A stretch of 64,000 bases of DNA from Litoribacter populi (GTDB lineage: Bacteria; Bacteroidota; Bacteroidia; Cytophagales; Cyclobacteriaceae). The DNA lies in contig NZ_VMKN01000002.1 in assembly GCF_007483685.1 (NCBI RefSeq), forward strand, positions 618,510 through 682,509, in the 5' to 3' direction. Made by a program: the position numbers and the translations under genes. Positions 23,492-32,799 of the stretch are shown here, in pieces. Within the stretch, counting starts at the first letter, position 1. Every line of letters starts with the position of its first letter. The notes beneath the pieces are model-generated. The model had not been told where the DNA came from, ran no database searches, and saw only the letters and a program-made list of their open reading frames with translations.

Positions 23492-26467
23492 ATGCGTAAC
23501 AAAGGTGTCATAGTGTTTTTGACAGTAATCATTACAGCGCTTTGCCTGTACTACCTGTCATTTACATTTATCTCAAACAGCGTCCAAAGAGACGCCGAAG
23601 CACATGCCACAGACAATGTGGGCAATGTGGATTTCAGCAAAAAGCAGTCCTATCTTGACTCTGTATGGAGACTGCCGGTTTACAACTTTCTAGGTGCTGA
23701 ATTTACCTACAAAGAGGTGAAGGAGACCGAGCTTGGACTAGGCCTTGACCTTCAGGGGGGTATGCACGTGACCTTGGAAGTATCTCCAGTGGAAATCGTA
23801 AGAGGACTTTCCGGCAACAGCAAGGATGCTACTTTCAACCAGGCTGTAGAAACCGCTCAGGAAAGAGCCAAAACCAGCAATGACAAGTTTGTAGACATTT
23901 TCTATTCCGCTTGGCAGGAAAAAGCCGGGGACAGAAAATTGAACACCGTATTTGCGACAGCGGCCAACAGAGGCCGTATCTCTCTTGAAACTTCTGATGC
24001 CGATGTGTTGAGACTAATTGACAATGAGGTAGAAAATGCCATTGAGCGTTCTTTCAATATCATCAGAACACGTGTGGATCGTTTTGGTACTGCACAGCCT
24101 AACATCCAGAGAATCCAGGGATCAGGTAGAATCCAGATCGAACTTCCTGGTGTGGACAACCCTGAGAGGGTAAGAAACCTTCTTCAAGGTGTAGCCAAGC
24201 TACAGTTCTGGGAAGTTGCCGAGATCAACGAGTTCGGTGATGCTATCGAAAGAGCCAATGCTATCTTGGTAGCTGAAGCGCAAGCACAAAAAGGTGCAGG
24301 CCAAGAGTCAGCAGACCAAGAGGAGGATGCTGATGCGGGTGAAGACGACGAAGAAGGCGACCTAGCCCGACAGCTTGCTGAAGGTGCTGATGGTGACGAC
24401 TTCTCTTCTGATGTATCTCCTTTGCTTTCTCTTCTACAAGCAAACTATGGTCTTGTTTACGACCTAAAAGATACTGTAACAATCAACAGAATTCTTGCCC
24501 GTGAGGACATCAAATCTGTATTGCCAAGAGACGTACGATTCCTTTGGTCTGTAAAGCCACAGAAGGCTGACGGTCAGGAACTGCTTGAACTACATGCGAT
24601 CAAAACTCCAAGAGGTACCGAGCAGGCTCCTTTGGAAGGTGATGTGATCACCGATGCGCGCCAGTCTTATGACCAGAGCTCCAGACCTGCAGTAAGCATG
24701 CAGATGAATGCCGATGGTGCCAGAAAGTGGAGAAAATTGACTTCAGAGAGCATCGGCAGAAGAATCGCCGTGGTATTGGATGACTATGTATACACTGCCC
24801 CTACTGTACAGGGTGAGATCCCTTCGGGACAATCTGAAATCACCGGTAACTTCACTATCGAAGAAGCCAAGGATTTGGCCAATATCTTGAAATCAGGTAC
24901 GCTACCTGCTCCTACCAGAATCGTGGAAGAAGCCATGATCGGAGCCACCTTGGGTGTTGAAGCCCAAAATCAGGGGATCTACTCCATGGTGGCTGGCTTG
25001 GTGCTAGTGGTATTGTTCATGGTAGCTTACTATGCTAAGGGGGGTCTAATTGCCACAGCAGCCCTTGTATTTAATATTTTCTTCATCTTGGGCATCTTGG
25101 CTCAATTGGGAGCTGCGCTTACTTTGCCGGGTATTGCGGGTATCGTATTAACCATCGGTATGTCGATTGATGCCAACGTCTTGATCTTTGAGCGTATCAA
25201 AGAGGAACTTAGAAACGGTGCGGGTCTCCTTCAGGCGATCAGCAGCGGTTACAACAAAGCCTTCAGTGCGATTTTGGATTCAAACGTGACCACATTCTTG
25301 ACGGGTGCCATTCTTTACGCATTAGGTCAGGGGCCGGTTAAAGGTTTTGCCATCGTCTTGATGATCGGTATTGCGTCTTCATTCTTCTCTGCCGTATTCA
25401 TCACCAGAGTGATTGTATACTGGATGAGCAAGAAAGGCGACAAGAGCTCGATCTCCTTCTCTACACCTTATTCTAGAAATGCCCTATCAAACCTTAACAT
25501 TGACTTCATGAGCAAGCGTAAGGTGGCCTATATAATCTCTACAGCTATCATCGTGGTAGGTTTGGCTGTTGCTGCTGTCAATGGTTTGAAATTCGGTGTT
25601 GACTTTACCGGTGGACGTACCTATACGGTTGAGTTCAGCGAGCCAGTTACCACTACAGAATTGAAAACAGGTTTGGATTCCCGTATGGACGGTGCAGTTG
25701 AGGCCAAAACTTTTGGCGGAAACAACATCATCAAGGTGACCACTTCTTACCTGATCAATGAGGATTCTGACGAAGCCAACAGAGAGGTAGAGCAAAGTAT
25801 TCTTGCCGGTATTGCTGAAGTGACCGGATTTAACCAAGTGGATAATGCCAGAAGATTGGAAGCCAATTCATTTGCTTTGATCGGTTCTTCTAAAGTAGGT
25901 GCCACAGTGGCCGATGACATCAAGAATTCTTCTATGGAAGCGATGTTCTTTGCCTTGGTTGCCATCTTCCTTTACATCTTGTTGAGGTTCCGTAAGTGGC
26001 AGTTCTCCTTGGCATCAATTATTGCCTTGGTGCATGATACTGCCTTTGTGATTGCGGCATTTGCCATTGCTACTGCCTTCGGTGCTACTTTCGAGATCGA
26101 CCAGGTATTTATTGCGGCCTTGCTGACGGTGGTAGGTTATTCGATTAACGATACCGTGATTGTATTTGACCGTATCCGAGAAAACATTTCCAACAGAGGT
26201 ACTTCGAAGTTGGTGACCATGTTCAACGACGCGATCAACCAAACCATGTCCAGAACCTTGATCACCTCTGCCACCACCCTAATTGTGGTATTGGTATTGT
26301 TGATCTTCGGCGGTGAGGTACTGGCAGGCTTCTCCTTTGCCTTGCTTATCGGTGTGCTAGTGGGTACTTATTCTTCTATCTATATCGCGTCCCCAATTGT
26401 AGTGGATTTGATGAAGAGAGAAATTGCCCAGGAAAAAGCGGCTGAAGAAGCTAAGAAAGTTGCATAA
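23492..26467 (+). CDS. secDF: Protein translocase subunit SecDF (fused SecD and SecF)
   Basis: 991 aa. The N-terminal SecD half has the first span at residues 7-28, the motif TELGLGLDLQGGMHVTLEVS, a periplasmic P1 domain with an acidic low-complexity insert at about 270-300 (EEDADAGEDDEEGD), and spans containing VLTIGMSIDANVLIFERIKE. The SecF half starts near residue 665 and has FGVDFTGGRTYTVEF and a second VVGYSINDTVIVFDRIRENI. SecDF uses the proton motive force to pull proteins out of the SecYEG channel. Fusion of D and F is usual in Bacteroidota. Two tandem terminators follow. Confidence 0.97.
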   Translation: MRNKGVIVFLTVIITALCLYYLSFTFISNSVQRDAEAHATDNVGNVDFSKKQSYLDSVWRLPVYNFLGAEFTYKEVKETELGLGLDLQGGMHVTLEVSPVEIVRGLSGNSKDATFNQAVETAQERAKTSNDKFVDIFYSAWQEKAGDRKLNTVFATAANRGRISLETSDADVLRLIDNEVENAIERSFNIIRTRVDRFGTAQPNIQRIQGSGRIQIELPGVDNPERVRNLLQGVAKLQFWEVAEINEFGDAIERANAILVAEAQAQKGAGQESADQEEDADAGEDDEEGDLARQLAEGADGDDFSSDVSPLLSLLQANYGLVYDLKDTVTINRILAREDIKSVLPRDVRFLWSVKPQKADGQELLELHAIKTPRGTEQAPLEGDVITDARQSYDQSSRPAVSMQMNADGARKWRKLTSESIGRRIAVVLDDYVYTAPTVQGEIPSGQSEITGNFTIEEAKDLANILKSGTLPAPTRIVEEAMIGATLGVEAQNQGIYSMVAGLVLVVLFMVAYYAKGGLIATAALVFNIFFILGILAQLGAALTLPGIAGIVLTIGMSIDANVLIFERIKEELRNGAGLLQAISSGYNKAFSAILDSNVTTFLTGAILYALGQGPVKGFAIVLMIGIASSFFSAVFITRVIVYWMSKKGDKSSISFSTPYSRNALSNLNIDFMSKRKVAYIISTAIIVVGLAVAAVNGLKFGVDFTGGRTYTVEFSEPVTTTELKTGLDSRMDGAVEAKTFGGNNIIKVTTSYLINEDSDEANREVEQSILAGIAEVTGFNQVDNARRLEANSFALIGSSKVGATVADDIKNSSMEAMFFALVAIFLYILLRFRKWQFSLASIIALVHDTAFVIAAFAIATAFGATFEIDQVFIAALLTVVGYSINDTVIVFDRIRENISNRGTSKLVTMFNDAINQTMSRTLITSATTLIVVLVLLIFGGEVLAGFSFALLIGVLVGTYSSIYIASPIVVDLMKREIAQEKAAEEAKKVA

Positions 26468-26489
26468 ACTCCCTTTGGGATAAAATATT

Positions 26490-26526
26490 AAAGGCCGCCA
26501 AAGTATTTCGGCGGCCTTTTTTTTTG
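26490..26526 (+). terminator. Terminator 1 after secDF
   Basis: AAAGGCCGCC and GGCGGCCTTT form a 10-bp GC-rich stem followed by nine T. Confidence 0.9.
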
Positions 26527-26528
26527 TA

Positions 26529-26560
26529 AAAATACCCCGATCGGGGTATTTTTTTTATGG
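26529..26560 (+). terminator. Terminator 2 after secDF (perfect palindrome)
   Basis: AAAATACCCCGA is followed directly by its exact reverse complement and more T. It starts a few bases after the first terminator, giving a tandem stop between secDF and the next gene. Confidence 0.8.
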
Positions 26561-26580
26561 GTGGTAATAGGTTATTTTGA

Positions 26581-27279
26581 ATGATCAACCACATAAAGTT
26601 TTTTAAGATGAGTTTTTCCATTTATTTACTGTTAGTATGCCTTAGTGCCTTAGTCGCCTTGGGGTACCTGATTCATAAACAATCGAGTTTTCAAAAATCG
26701 GAAGTTTTGCTATTGATATGTTTAATCCTGGTATTCATATTTGAAACTTTTAATCAATTTTTGGTAACCAAAGCGATAAATAAAAATATCTTGTATACCC
26801 TGAGCTGGTTTTATGTAGTGCCGGCTATCTTGACCTACTATTTTTCCCAGCAGCTACCTGTTTTCAGAAATAGGGTGTTGGTCATAGGCATCATGATTCT
26901 CATGCTGCTCATCCCCAGCCTGCGTATAGACTGGCAAACGGATGTGAAAGACCACATGCACTACATCAACTACCTTCCGCTCTGGACGCTGGTATTGATC
27001 CTTGCAGGCAAGTCTTTATATAAAAACCTCACCTCACAGGAATTTGCCGATCAAAACCTGTTGTCCATTTCCAATTTTTGGGTGTGCATAGGGGTACTCA
27101 TATTTTACTTGGAGAGTACATTTATGTTGGGGATCCTGTATATGTATCCACAGGCAGAAATCTCCCTGATACAGACGGCATTGAATTTCAGCCATTCATT
27201 GGGCGGATTGATGCTTTTGATTATCGGCATATCCTTATTTGCCCCTACCCTTTTTGCCAAAACCTATAAATTTTCCTGA
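26581..27279 (+). CDS. Multi-pass membrane protein, paralogue of 27698-28366
   Basis: 232 aa; the in-frame ATG at 26608 would begin directly at the first span (SFSIYLLLVCLSALVALGYL) and may be the true start. About seven membrane segments are predicted. Blocks shared with the protein at 27698-28366: KAINKNILYTLSWFYVVPAI against RTINNSFLYNIGFVYIESLL, FWVCIGVLIFYLEST against IWIVSGILIFYSSTA, and the end (FAPTLFAK against FYTPYIFKEK). Such proteins are common beside histidine kinases in Bacteroidota. A role as membrane sensor for the kinase at 28367 is inferred. Confidence 0.65.
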   Translation: MINHIKFFKMSFSIYLLLVCLSALVALGYLIHKQSSFQKSEVLLLICLILVFIFETFNQFLVTKAINKNILYTLSWFYVVPAILTYYFSQQLPVFRNRVLVIGIMILMLLIPSLRIDWQTDVKDHMHYINYLPLWTLVLILAGKSLYKNLTSQEFADQNLLSISNFWVCIGVLIFYLESTFMLGILYMYPQAEISLIQTALNFSHSLGGLMLLIIGISLFAPTLFAKTYKFS

Positions 27280-27335
27280 TCATCATGGAGAATTAAAATA
27301 TCCTTAATAAATTAGAACACCTTATACCTAAGAAC

Positions 27336-27686
27336 ATGAAACTTGAAGAACTAAAAAAATTAACCGCCAATTACAGAAAAGAAGTCGGTATCGGCAAACC
27401 TGCGACAAACAGGGAGGGCAAAGAAATCACTGAGCAGTCCCGATCGATATGGTTTGACAGACACACCATTGAAAAGCTACTTGCCCAGACCGATGAAAAG
27501 ATGGGAGGCCTAAAGATATTCTTTGCCGAATACGGAAGTGACTACCTAGAGGAAAGCGGCCATGACTACACAGGTCAACTTACAGTGGTATTGGCAGCCT
27601 CCAATGATAATGAAGATCCTACTAAGGATGAGCAAATAGAAAATGCGGGCCAGCTTTGCCCACCACACTGTGGAGGCGACATTTAA
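27336..27686 (+). CDS. Small protein with C-terminal CPPHCGG motif, unknown
   Basis: 116 aa, soluble. It starts KLEELKKLTANYRKEVGIGK, has QSRSIWFDRHTIEKLLAQTD and GLKIFFAEYGSDYLEESGHD in the middle, and a strand TGQLTVVLAASND. The end reads ENAGQLCPPHCGGDI. I recall a Bacteroidota family of this size with the same beginning (ITANYR), IWFD, I-x-F-A-x-Y and a terminal L-C-P-P-x-C; no function is known to me. The Cys-x3-Cys with His could bind a metal or be oxidised. It sits between the two related membrane proteins. Confidence 0.65.
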   Translation: MKLEELKKLTANYRKEVGIGKPATNREGKEITEQSRSIWFDRHTIEKLLAQTDEKMGGLKIFFAEYGSDYLEESGHDYTGQLTVVLAASNDNEDPTKDEQIENAGQLCPPHCGGDI

Positions 27687-27697
27687 TCGAATGGACA

Positions 27698-28366
27698 ATG
27701 GATTTATATAATACCTTCATAGTCATTTCATTTCTCATTATTATCCCTGGTTTTTTTATAAAAAAAAACAACTACAAGCCTATCCATAGGCTATTCTTCT
27801 TCATTATTGGGTTAGTGTTGATATTGGAAATGACTGGGTATTATTTAAAAGTCAGGACAATCAACAATTCCTTCTTATACAATATTGGATTTGTATACAT
27901 TGAAAGCCTTTTGATTTTACTATATTTCACCCTGATATCACAGGAAGCAAAATTTAGAAAAATAGTAAGGCTTTCAATGTTTGGATTAATTTTATTGGGT
28001 ATCACTAATACCCTTTTTTTCCAAAATATCACATCCGTATTTCATACCTATTCCTATTCGATAATCAGTCTTATGATAATAGGATGTTGTATTAAGTTTT
28101 TTATAGATGTAATCTTACAAGGTCGATATGAAAATCAGAACACTTTTGGGATACCCCATATATGGATCGTAAGCGGAATTTTAATTTTTTATAGTTCTAC
28201 AGCCATTTATTTTAGTTCTATCCATGTCTTGTATGACATGAATAAAGAGTTATTTTTAAATTTACGGGCTGTGGTAAGGTTCTTAAGCGCCACCTCTTAT
28301 CTAATCTTCGCCTTTTCCTTCTACACACCGTATATTTTCAAAGAAAAGACTATTGCAACCAGATAG
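27698..28366 (+). CDS. Multi-pass membrane protein, probable partner of the adjacent histidine kinase
   Basis: 222 aa from the ATG at 27698 (DLYNTFIVISFLIIIPGFFI). About seven membrane helices. Related to the protein at 26581-27279 by shared blocks (see that entry). The stop codon is followed immediately by the start of the histidine kinase gene, with no gap, so the two are almost certainly translated from one message. Since that kinase has one span and no sensor domain, this protein is a natural candidate for the sensing part; this is inference. Confidence 0.65.
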   Translation: MDLYNTFIVISFLIIIPGFFIKKNNYKPIHRLFFFIIGLVLILEMTGYYLKVRTINNSFLYNIGFVYIESLLILLYFTLISQEAKFRKIVRLSMFGLILLGITNTLFFQNITSVFHTYSYSIISLMIIGCCIKFFIDVILQGRYENQNTFGIPHIWIVSGILIFYSSTAIYFSSIHVLYDMNKELFLNLRAVVRFLSATSYLIFAFSFYTPYIFKEKTIATR

Positions 28367-29125
28367 ATGAATTCCCCTACAGCTTTCGAGGTTTACATAA
28401 TTATTCTTGCGGGAATCTCAATTACGTTAATTCTGGCCATGTGCATCATCTTCATGGTAATATTCCACCGTCAAAAGCAGCTTAAAAACAAACAGCAAGT
28501 GGCATTATTGCAAGCAGAATACGAGCATACCATATTAAAAGTAGAAAAAGAAATCCAAGAAGAAACCCTCCAATACATAGGCCAAGAACTCCATGACAAC
28601 ATTGGGCAGATGCTATCCCTAGCCAAGCTGAACTTAAACCAGGGCGGGACGGAACAAATTTTTGAAACCAAAAAATTGCTTACCCAAACCATCAAAGAAG
28701 TCCGCAACCTTTCCAAAGCCCTTAATCTAAGCTGGATTGAAGGTATAGGCGTTAAGGAATTCATAGAAAAGGAACTGGAAAAAATTGAGAAAACGGGTTT
28801 TTGTCAAACACGCATGGAATATGATTCCCCTTTGGATAGCCTACCGCAGGATCATAAGCTCGTATTGGCAAGACTCACCCAAGAATGTCTCAACAATGCC
28901 ATCAAACATGCCCAGCCCAAATTGCTTCATGTGAAAATTGAGAGCAACGGCAGTGAAACTTTGCTGGAAATCAGCGATGACGGGGTAGGATTTGACACCT
29001 CCCAAAAAAGCTCAGGCATGGGCCTACACCACCTAAATAGCCGAATGCAGAGCATAGGGGGAAATGCACAGGTACACTCCAGTCCCGGAAAAGGAACATC
29101 GATCAAACTTATTTTGCCAAATTGA
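28367..29125 (+). CDS. NarL-type sensor histidine kinase without sensor domain
   Basis: 252 aa. One membrane helix at about residues 9-33 (YIIILAGISITLILAMCIIF) leads into a coiled helix. The HisKA_3 dimerisation and phosphoacceptor motif is QYIGQELHDNIGQMLSLAKL with His near residue 78. The ATP-binding domain has LTQECLNNAIKHAQ, EISDDGVGFD and SGMGLHHLNSRMQSIGG. There is hardly any sequence outside the membrane, so the stimulus must come from another protein. The cognate regulator follows 41 bp downstream. Confidence 0.9.
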   Translation: MNSPTAFEVYIIILAGISITLILAMCIIFMVIFHRQKQLKNKQQVALLQAEYEHTILKVEKEIQEETLQYIGQELHDNIGQMLSLAKLNLNQGGTEQIFETKKLLTQTIKEVRNLSKALNLSWIEGIGVKEFIEKELEKIEKTGFCQTRMEYDSPLDSLPQDHKLVLARLTQECLNNAIKHAQPKLLHVKIESNGSETLLEISDDGVGFDTSQKSSGMGLHHLNSRMQSIGGNAQVHSSPGKGTSIKLILPN

Positions 29126-29166
29126 TCCTTTACGCTTAAATTGGGTGAATATTAAAGTAAGGAATC

Positions 29167-29802
29167 ATGATCAGGATAATACTGGCAGACGACCATAAGA
29201 TGTTTGCCAAGGGGATAGCGGGTTTGTTAGAAAAGGATGAAGAGATCCAAGTGGATGGAATTTTCAAAAATGGTTTGGAAGTACTGGACTACCTGAAGGA
29301 ATATAGACCACAGCCCCACATTGTGCTTACCGACCTCAATATGCCTGGTATGGACGGCATGAACCTGATACGGAATATAAGAAGCTCCTGCAAGCGCTGT
29401 AAGATCATTGTCTTATCCATGTATGATGAGGAGGACATATTCAAGGCTTGTGTGAAAGAGGGCATTGATGCCTATGTGCTCAAGGATGCCGATCCGGATG
29501 AGTTGATATACACCATTTACGAAGTGGTGGAAAACCGCCACATTTTACACTTCCCTAATGTGCTCAAGCAAGCTAGTGAGGAAATCTACCTGGATGTCTA
29601 CAAGGAAAAGTTTAAGCTTTCACGCCGGGAAACTGAGATCCTGAAATTTATAGTCGTGGAAGGGCTGGCAAACAAGGACATCGCCGACAAGCTCTGCCTG
29701 AGCGTACACACCATAGAAGCCCACCGAAAAAAAATCCACCAAAAACTCGACGTTAGTAATGCGACGGAGTTGATTAAGAAGGGATTGGAAATGAATTTGT
29801 GA
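29167..29802 (+). CDS. NarL/FixJ-family response regulator
   Basis: 211 aa. Receiver domain with IILADDHKMFAKGIAGLLEK (acidic pair), phospho-acceptor Asp in HIVLTDLNMPGMDGM near residue 59, and Lys in AYVLKDADPDE. C-terminal LuxR helix-turn-helix: LSRRETEILKFIVVEGLANK, LSVHTIEAHRKKIHQKL. All key residues are present, so ordinary phospho-control by the kinase at 28367-29125 is expected. It ends the operon, before a long palindrome. Confidence 0.93.
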   Translation: MIRIILADDHKMFAKGIAGLLEKDEEIQVDGIFKNGLEVLDYLKEYRPQPHIVLTDLNMPGMDGMNLIRNIRSSCKRCKIIVLSMYDEEDIFKACVKEGIDAYVLKDADPDELIYTIYEVVENRHILHFPNVLKQASEEIYLDVYKEKFKLSRRETEILKFIVVEGLANKDIADKLCLSVHTIEAHRKKIHQKLDVSNATELIKKGLEMNL

Positions 29803-29806
29803 AAAA

Positions 29807-29854
29807 AAATCCCTGTGTAGGGGTGAAAAATTTTTCACCCCTACACAGGGATTT
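29807..29854. terminator. Perfect 48-bp palindrome between convergent genes
   Basis: Each arm begins AAATCCCTGTGTAGGGGTG and ends in five A; the second arm is the exact reverse complement with no loop bases. It separates the response-regulator gene (plus) from guaB (minus) and works as a bidirectional terminator. A stem this long and perfect is unusual for an ordinary terminator. Confidence 0.85.
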
Positions 29855-29859
29855 CGTAT

Positions 29860-31338
29860 TTAAAACTTCGCGCTATAATTAGGTGCTTCGCGGGTGATGT
29901 TCACATCGTGAGGGTGGGACTCACGGACACCGGCGGCGGTTATCTTGACAAACTTGCCGTTTTTCTGCAAATCATCAATCGACTGCGTACCGCAATAGCC
30001 CATTCCGGCCTGCAGTCCACCTACCAATTGGTAAAGTACTTCCTGCACTAGCCCTTTGAACGCCACACGGCCTACAATCCCTTCAGGAACCAATTTCTTG
30101 ACATTATCCTCAGCATCCTGGAAATATCGGTCTTTTGAACCAGACTCCATAGCTTCGAGAGAGCCCATTCCACGGTAGGATTTGAATTTCCTTCCTTCGT
30201 AAATGATCATTTCTCCAGGAGCCTCTTCGGTACCGGCCAGCAAAGATCCGATCATAATGGCATCTGCACCGGCAGCGATTGCTTTGACCACGTCACCTGA
30301 GTAGCGAATGCCGCCATCAGCAATGACAGCCACACCTTTGCCTTTTAACGCTTCAGCACATTCAAATACCGCAGAAAGCTGAGGTACACCCACACCGGCG
30401 ATCACCCTAGTCGTACATATACTACCTGGTCCCACACCAACTTTAACCGCATCGGCACCAGCCTCTGCCAAAGCTACAGCAGCTTCCGGAGTGGCAATGT
30501 TGCCGACTATTACGTCAAGCTCTGGGAATTTGGCTTTAATTCTTTTACAAGTTTCGATTACACCTTTAGAGTGTCCGTGGGCAGTATCGATACTGACTAC
30601 ATCAACGCCGGCATTTTTCAAAGCCTCCACACGGGACTCGATGTCGGCAGTCACGCCAACTGCTGCACCGACTCTAAGTCTGCCATATTCGTCCTTACAG
30701 GCGTTTGGCTTATCTTTTCTTTTGAGGATATCCTTATAGGTGATCAATCCCAAAAGCTTGTTGTCCTCATCAATGATAGGAAGTTTTTCGATTTTGTATT
30801 CTTGAAGGATTTCCTCTGCCTGTTCCAAAGTGATACCACCTTTGGCAGTTATCAGATTTTCTACAGTCATAATATCCTTAATGAGCCTGTTTGGATCTTT
30901 GATAAAACGTAGATCACGATTGGTGATGATACCCTTAAGTTCACGGTTTTCATTGATCACCGGGATACCACCGATCTTGTATTCGCTCATGATAGCCTGG
31001 GCATCTCTTACTTTTGCATCAATATCAAGGGTAATAGGATCGAGGATCATCCCACTTTGGGATCTTTTCACTTTGCGGACCTGTGCGGCCTGCTGCTCGA
31101 TGCTCATGTTCTTGTGGATGAAACCTAATCCGCCTTCCAAAGCGATGGCAATGGCAAGTTCGGCCTCTGTCACGGTGTCCATGGCAGCGGAGACCAAAGG
31201 AATGTTGAGCCTGATGTTTTTGGTAAGTTGAGTTGAGGTGTTGGTGTCGCGCGGCAATACTTCTGAGTAACCCGGCACAAGAAGCACGTCATCGTAGGTG
31301 AGCGCTTCAAAGAGGAATTTATCTGAGTTTCGATTCAT
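29860..31338 (-). CDS. guaB: Inosine-5'-monophosphate dehydrogenase
   Basis: 492 aa. It oxidises IMP to XMP with NAD+, the committed step of GMP synthesis. Features in order: FEALTYDDVLLVPGYSEVLP at the N-terminus, two CBS domains at about residues 95-205, catalytic loop GVGPGSICTTRVIAGVGVPQ with the active Cys near residue 307, ADGGIRYSGDVVKAIAAGAD, and the flap YRGMGSLEAME. The length is normal. A good promoter precedes it. Confidence 0.97.
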   Translation of the reverse strand: MNRNSDKFLFEALTYDDVLLVPGYSEVLPRDTNTSTQLTKNIRLNIPLVSAAMDTVTEAELAIAIALEGGLGFIHKNMSIEQQAAQVRKVKRSQSGMILDPITLDIDAKVRDAQAIMSEYKIGGIPVINENRELKGIITNRDLRFIKDPNRLIKDIMTVENLITAKGGITLEQAEEILQEYKIEKLPIIDEDNKLLGLITYKDILKRKDKPNACKDEYGRLRVGAAVGVTADIESRVEALKNAGVDVVSIDTAHGHSKGVIETCKRIKAKFPELDVIVGNIATPEAAVALAEAGADAVKVGVGPGSICTTRVIAGVGVPQLSAVFECAEALKGKGVAVIADGGIRYSGDVVKAIAAGADAIMIGSLLAGTEEAPGEMIIYEGRKFKSYRGMGSLEAMESGSKDRYFQDAEDNVKKLVPEGIVGRVAFKGLVQEVLYQLVGGLQAGMGYCGTQSIDDLQKNGKFVKITAAGVRESHPHDVNITREAPNYSAKF

Positions 31339-31372
31339 AGCAAATATTGGTTAGGTAACCCTATTTGCCCGT

Positions 31373-31405
31373 CAAATATACAAACTTTTTCTCATCCGAA
31401 TCAAA
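31373..31405 (-). promoter_or_regulatory. Bacteroidota-type promoter of guaB
   Basis: On the minus strand TTTG (31405-31402) is followed 21 nt later by TATATTTG (31380-31373), a near-ideal match to the TTTG/TAnnTTTG consensus. It lies about 35 bp upstream of the guaB start. Confidence 0.65.
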
Positions 31406-31990
31406 TCGATAAAAAATAAATCAGAAGATTTTTAACTGAAAGGCAGGGAATTGGGATTAATGTTTGGTGAGGATTTGAAATGGGGACAAAGTACAAGGTA
31501 CTATGTACTAAGTATTCTAGGCGATCCAGGTCAAAAGGGACACAGAGTTACTCAGAGTTTTAATGGAGTTTCGCAGAGCCTTGCAACTTCTTATAAAATT
31601 CTTGCGATGCCATTTTTTTTTCATTTCTTACCTTTGTGCCCTTTTTCCCACTTTGTGCCCATTTTTCCCTTCGTGCGACTTCTTTTTAACTTAGTGGTAC
31701 TTTGTGACCATTTTTGAATTACGAAATACGAAGTACGAGGTACAAAGAATTCCCTTCGTGCGACTTCTTTTGAACTTGGTGTCCTTCGTGACCCATTTTT
31801 TTCTTACTCTAACTTAGCGCCTTTGCGCCTTTGTGGCCATTTTTCCTTTGTGGCCATTTTTGAAGTACGAAAAATCCCTTTGTGCCCCCTTTTTCTTAAC
31901 AAAAACTTAATACCTCTGCGTCTCATGTGGCCAATTTTTACTTCGTGCGACTTCTTTAAAACTTCTGCGACTTTGCGGCCATTTTTAATT
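31406..31990. repeat. Cluster of dispersed repeats (CTTTGTGCCC / TTCGTGCGACTTC / GTACTATGTACTAAG)
   Basis: 31485-31520 holds GTACAAGGTACTATGTAC followed by TAAGTATTCTAGG. From about 31540 to 31990 the DNA is built of words such as ACCTTTGTGCCC, TTCGTGCGACTTCTTTT, CTTTGTGACCATTTTT, GCGCCTTTGTGGCC and TACGAAATACGAAGTACGA. Two frames in it (31451 and 31823) are products of repeat DNA. Similar words flank the IS110-family element at 32870-33062 and 34642-34660. Confidence 0.8.
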
Positions 31991-31993
31991 TTT

Positions 31994-32785
31994 TCAACTT
32001 ATAAATATCAAAGGCATGCCGGCTAAGGCCTGAAGTAAAGTGGCTAGGGACAACAAACCATAGACTGCAGCAAAGAAAAGTACAGGTTTGATTTTGTCAC
32101 GGCTTACAAACCAGGCAAACAGGGGTATTGCCTGAAGGGCGTGAAGGCCGAGAAAGTGAGCGATCCTGAGATCTCCATATTGTCTGGCCCAATTGAGGAA
32201 GAACCAACCTTGCTGCCCATCCTCAGCCCCTACCGTATGGCCCATGTTGGATACCATGATAAACCCTTCCAAACTGGCCAAAATAAAAATCAAAAACCCC
32301 AATTGAATACCTAATTTATAGCCTTTTGGAAGATCCTTTACCGTCCTAAAAAACAATAATGCAAGTGCCACAAATACGGTATTCACCACTATAGCCATCC
32401 CCATGGTGGAAAACAACATGGCGTCCAACGGCGTGGCAATATTGTAATGGGAGGTTTTTCCTAGTGCTGCCTGGCCTGCGATGATGAGAATTTCCAGTGT
32501 CATGACGGAAATGATTCCCCAAGCGATAAATTTGGCTTTTCTTTTAGAAGGAAGATAATGGAGATACCATGCCATGGTGAAGAAAAATATGGCAATGGAA
32601 ATGAAAAACTTCATGGGTTTCACCCAGACATTCACTCCTAGGAGCATGCGGTGGTCAAACATCGAAATGGCCAGAACTGCCAAAAAGCCCAATGCATTAG
32701 CCATCCCAAAGGACACCAAAAGCGGATTCCTCACGTACAGCTCTCGAAAGAAGTTTGCGGTTGTTTTGTATTTCAGGGTGTACAT
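31994..32785 (-). CDS. Multi-pass membrane protein, unknown
   Basis: 263 aa with about seven membrane segments, starting near residue 20 (PLLVSFGMANALGFLAVLAI). Recognisable pieces are MLLGVNVWVKPMKFFISIAI, FFTMAWYLHYLP and the loop SNMGHTVGAEDGQQGWFFLN followed by GDLRIAHFLGLHALQAIPLF. The last block, with two His, is conserved in a family of bacterial membrane proteins of unknown role that I recognise only loosely. It is in line with the ABA4-like gene at 34662-35120; the two may have been neighbours before the IS110-family element arrived. Confidence 0.6.
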   Translation of the reverse strand: MYTLKYKTTANFFRELYVRNPLLVSFGMANALGFLAVLAISMFDHRMLLGVNVWVKPMKFFISIAIFFFTMAWYLHYLPSKRKAKFIAWGIISVMTLEILIIAGQAALGKTSHYNIATPLDAMLFSTMGMAIVVNTVFVALALLFFRTVKDLPKGYKLGIQLGFLIFILASLEGFIMVSNMGHTVGAEDGQQGWFFLNWARQYGDLRIAHFLGLHALQAIPLFAWFVSRDKIKPVLFFAAVYGLLSLATLLQALAGMPLIFIS

Positions 32786-32799
32786 GTGGTGTTTTTTTT

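Noticed and set aside
31451..32026. Open frames of 67-88 codons between guaB and the membrane gene
   Set aside because: They run through dispersed repeat words, have odd composition (repeated F, L, C, P) and no recognisable domain.
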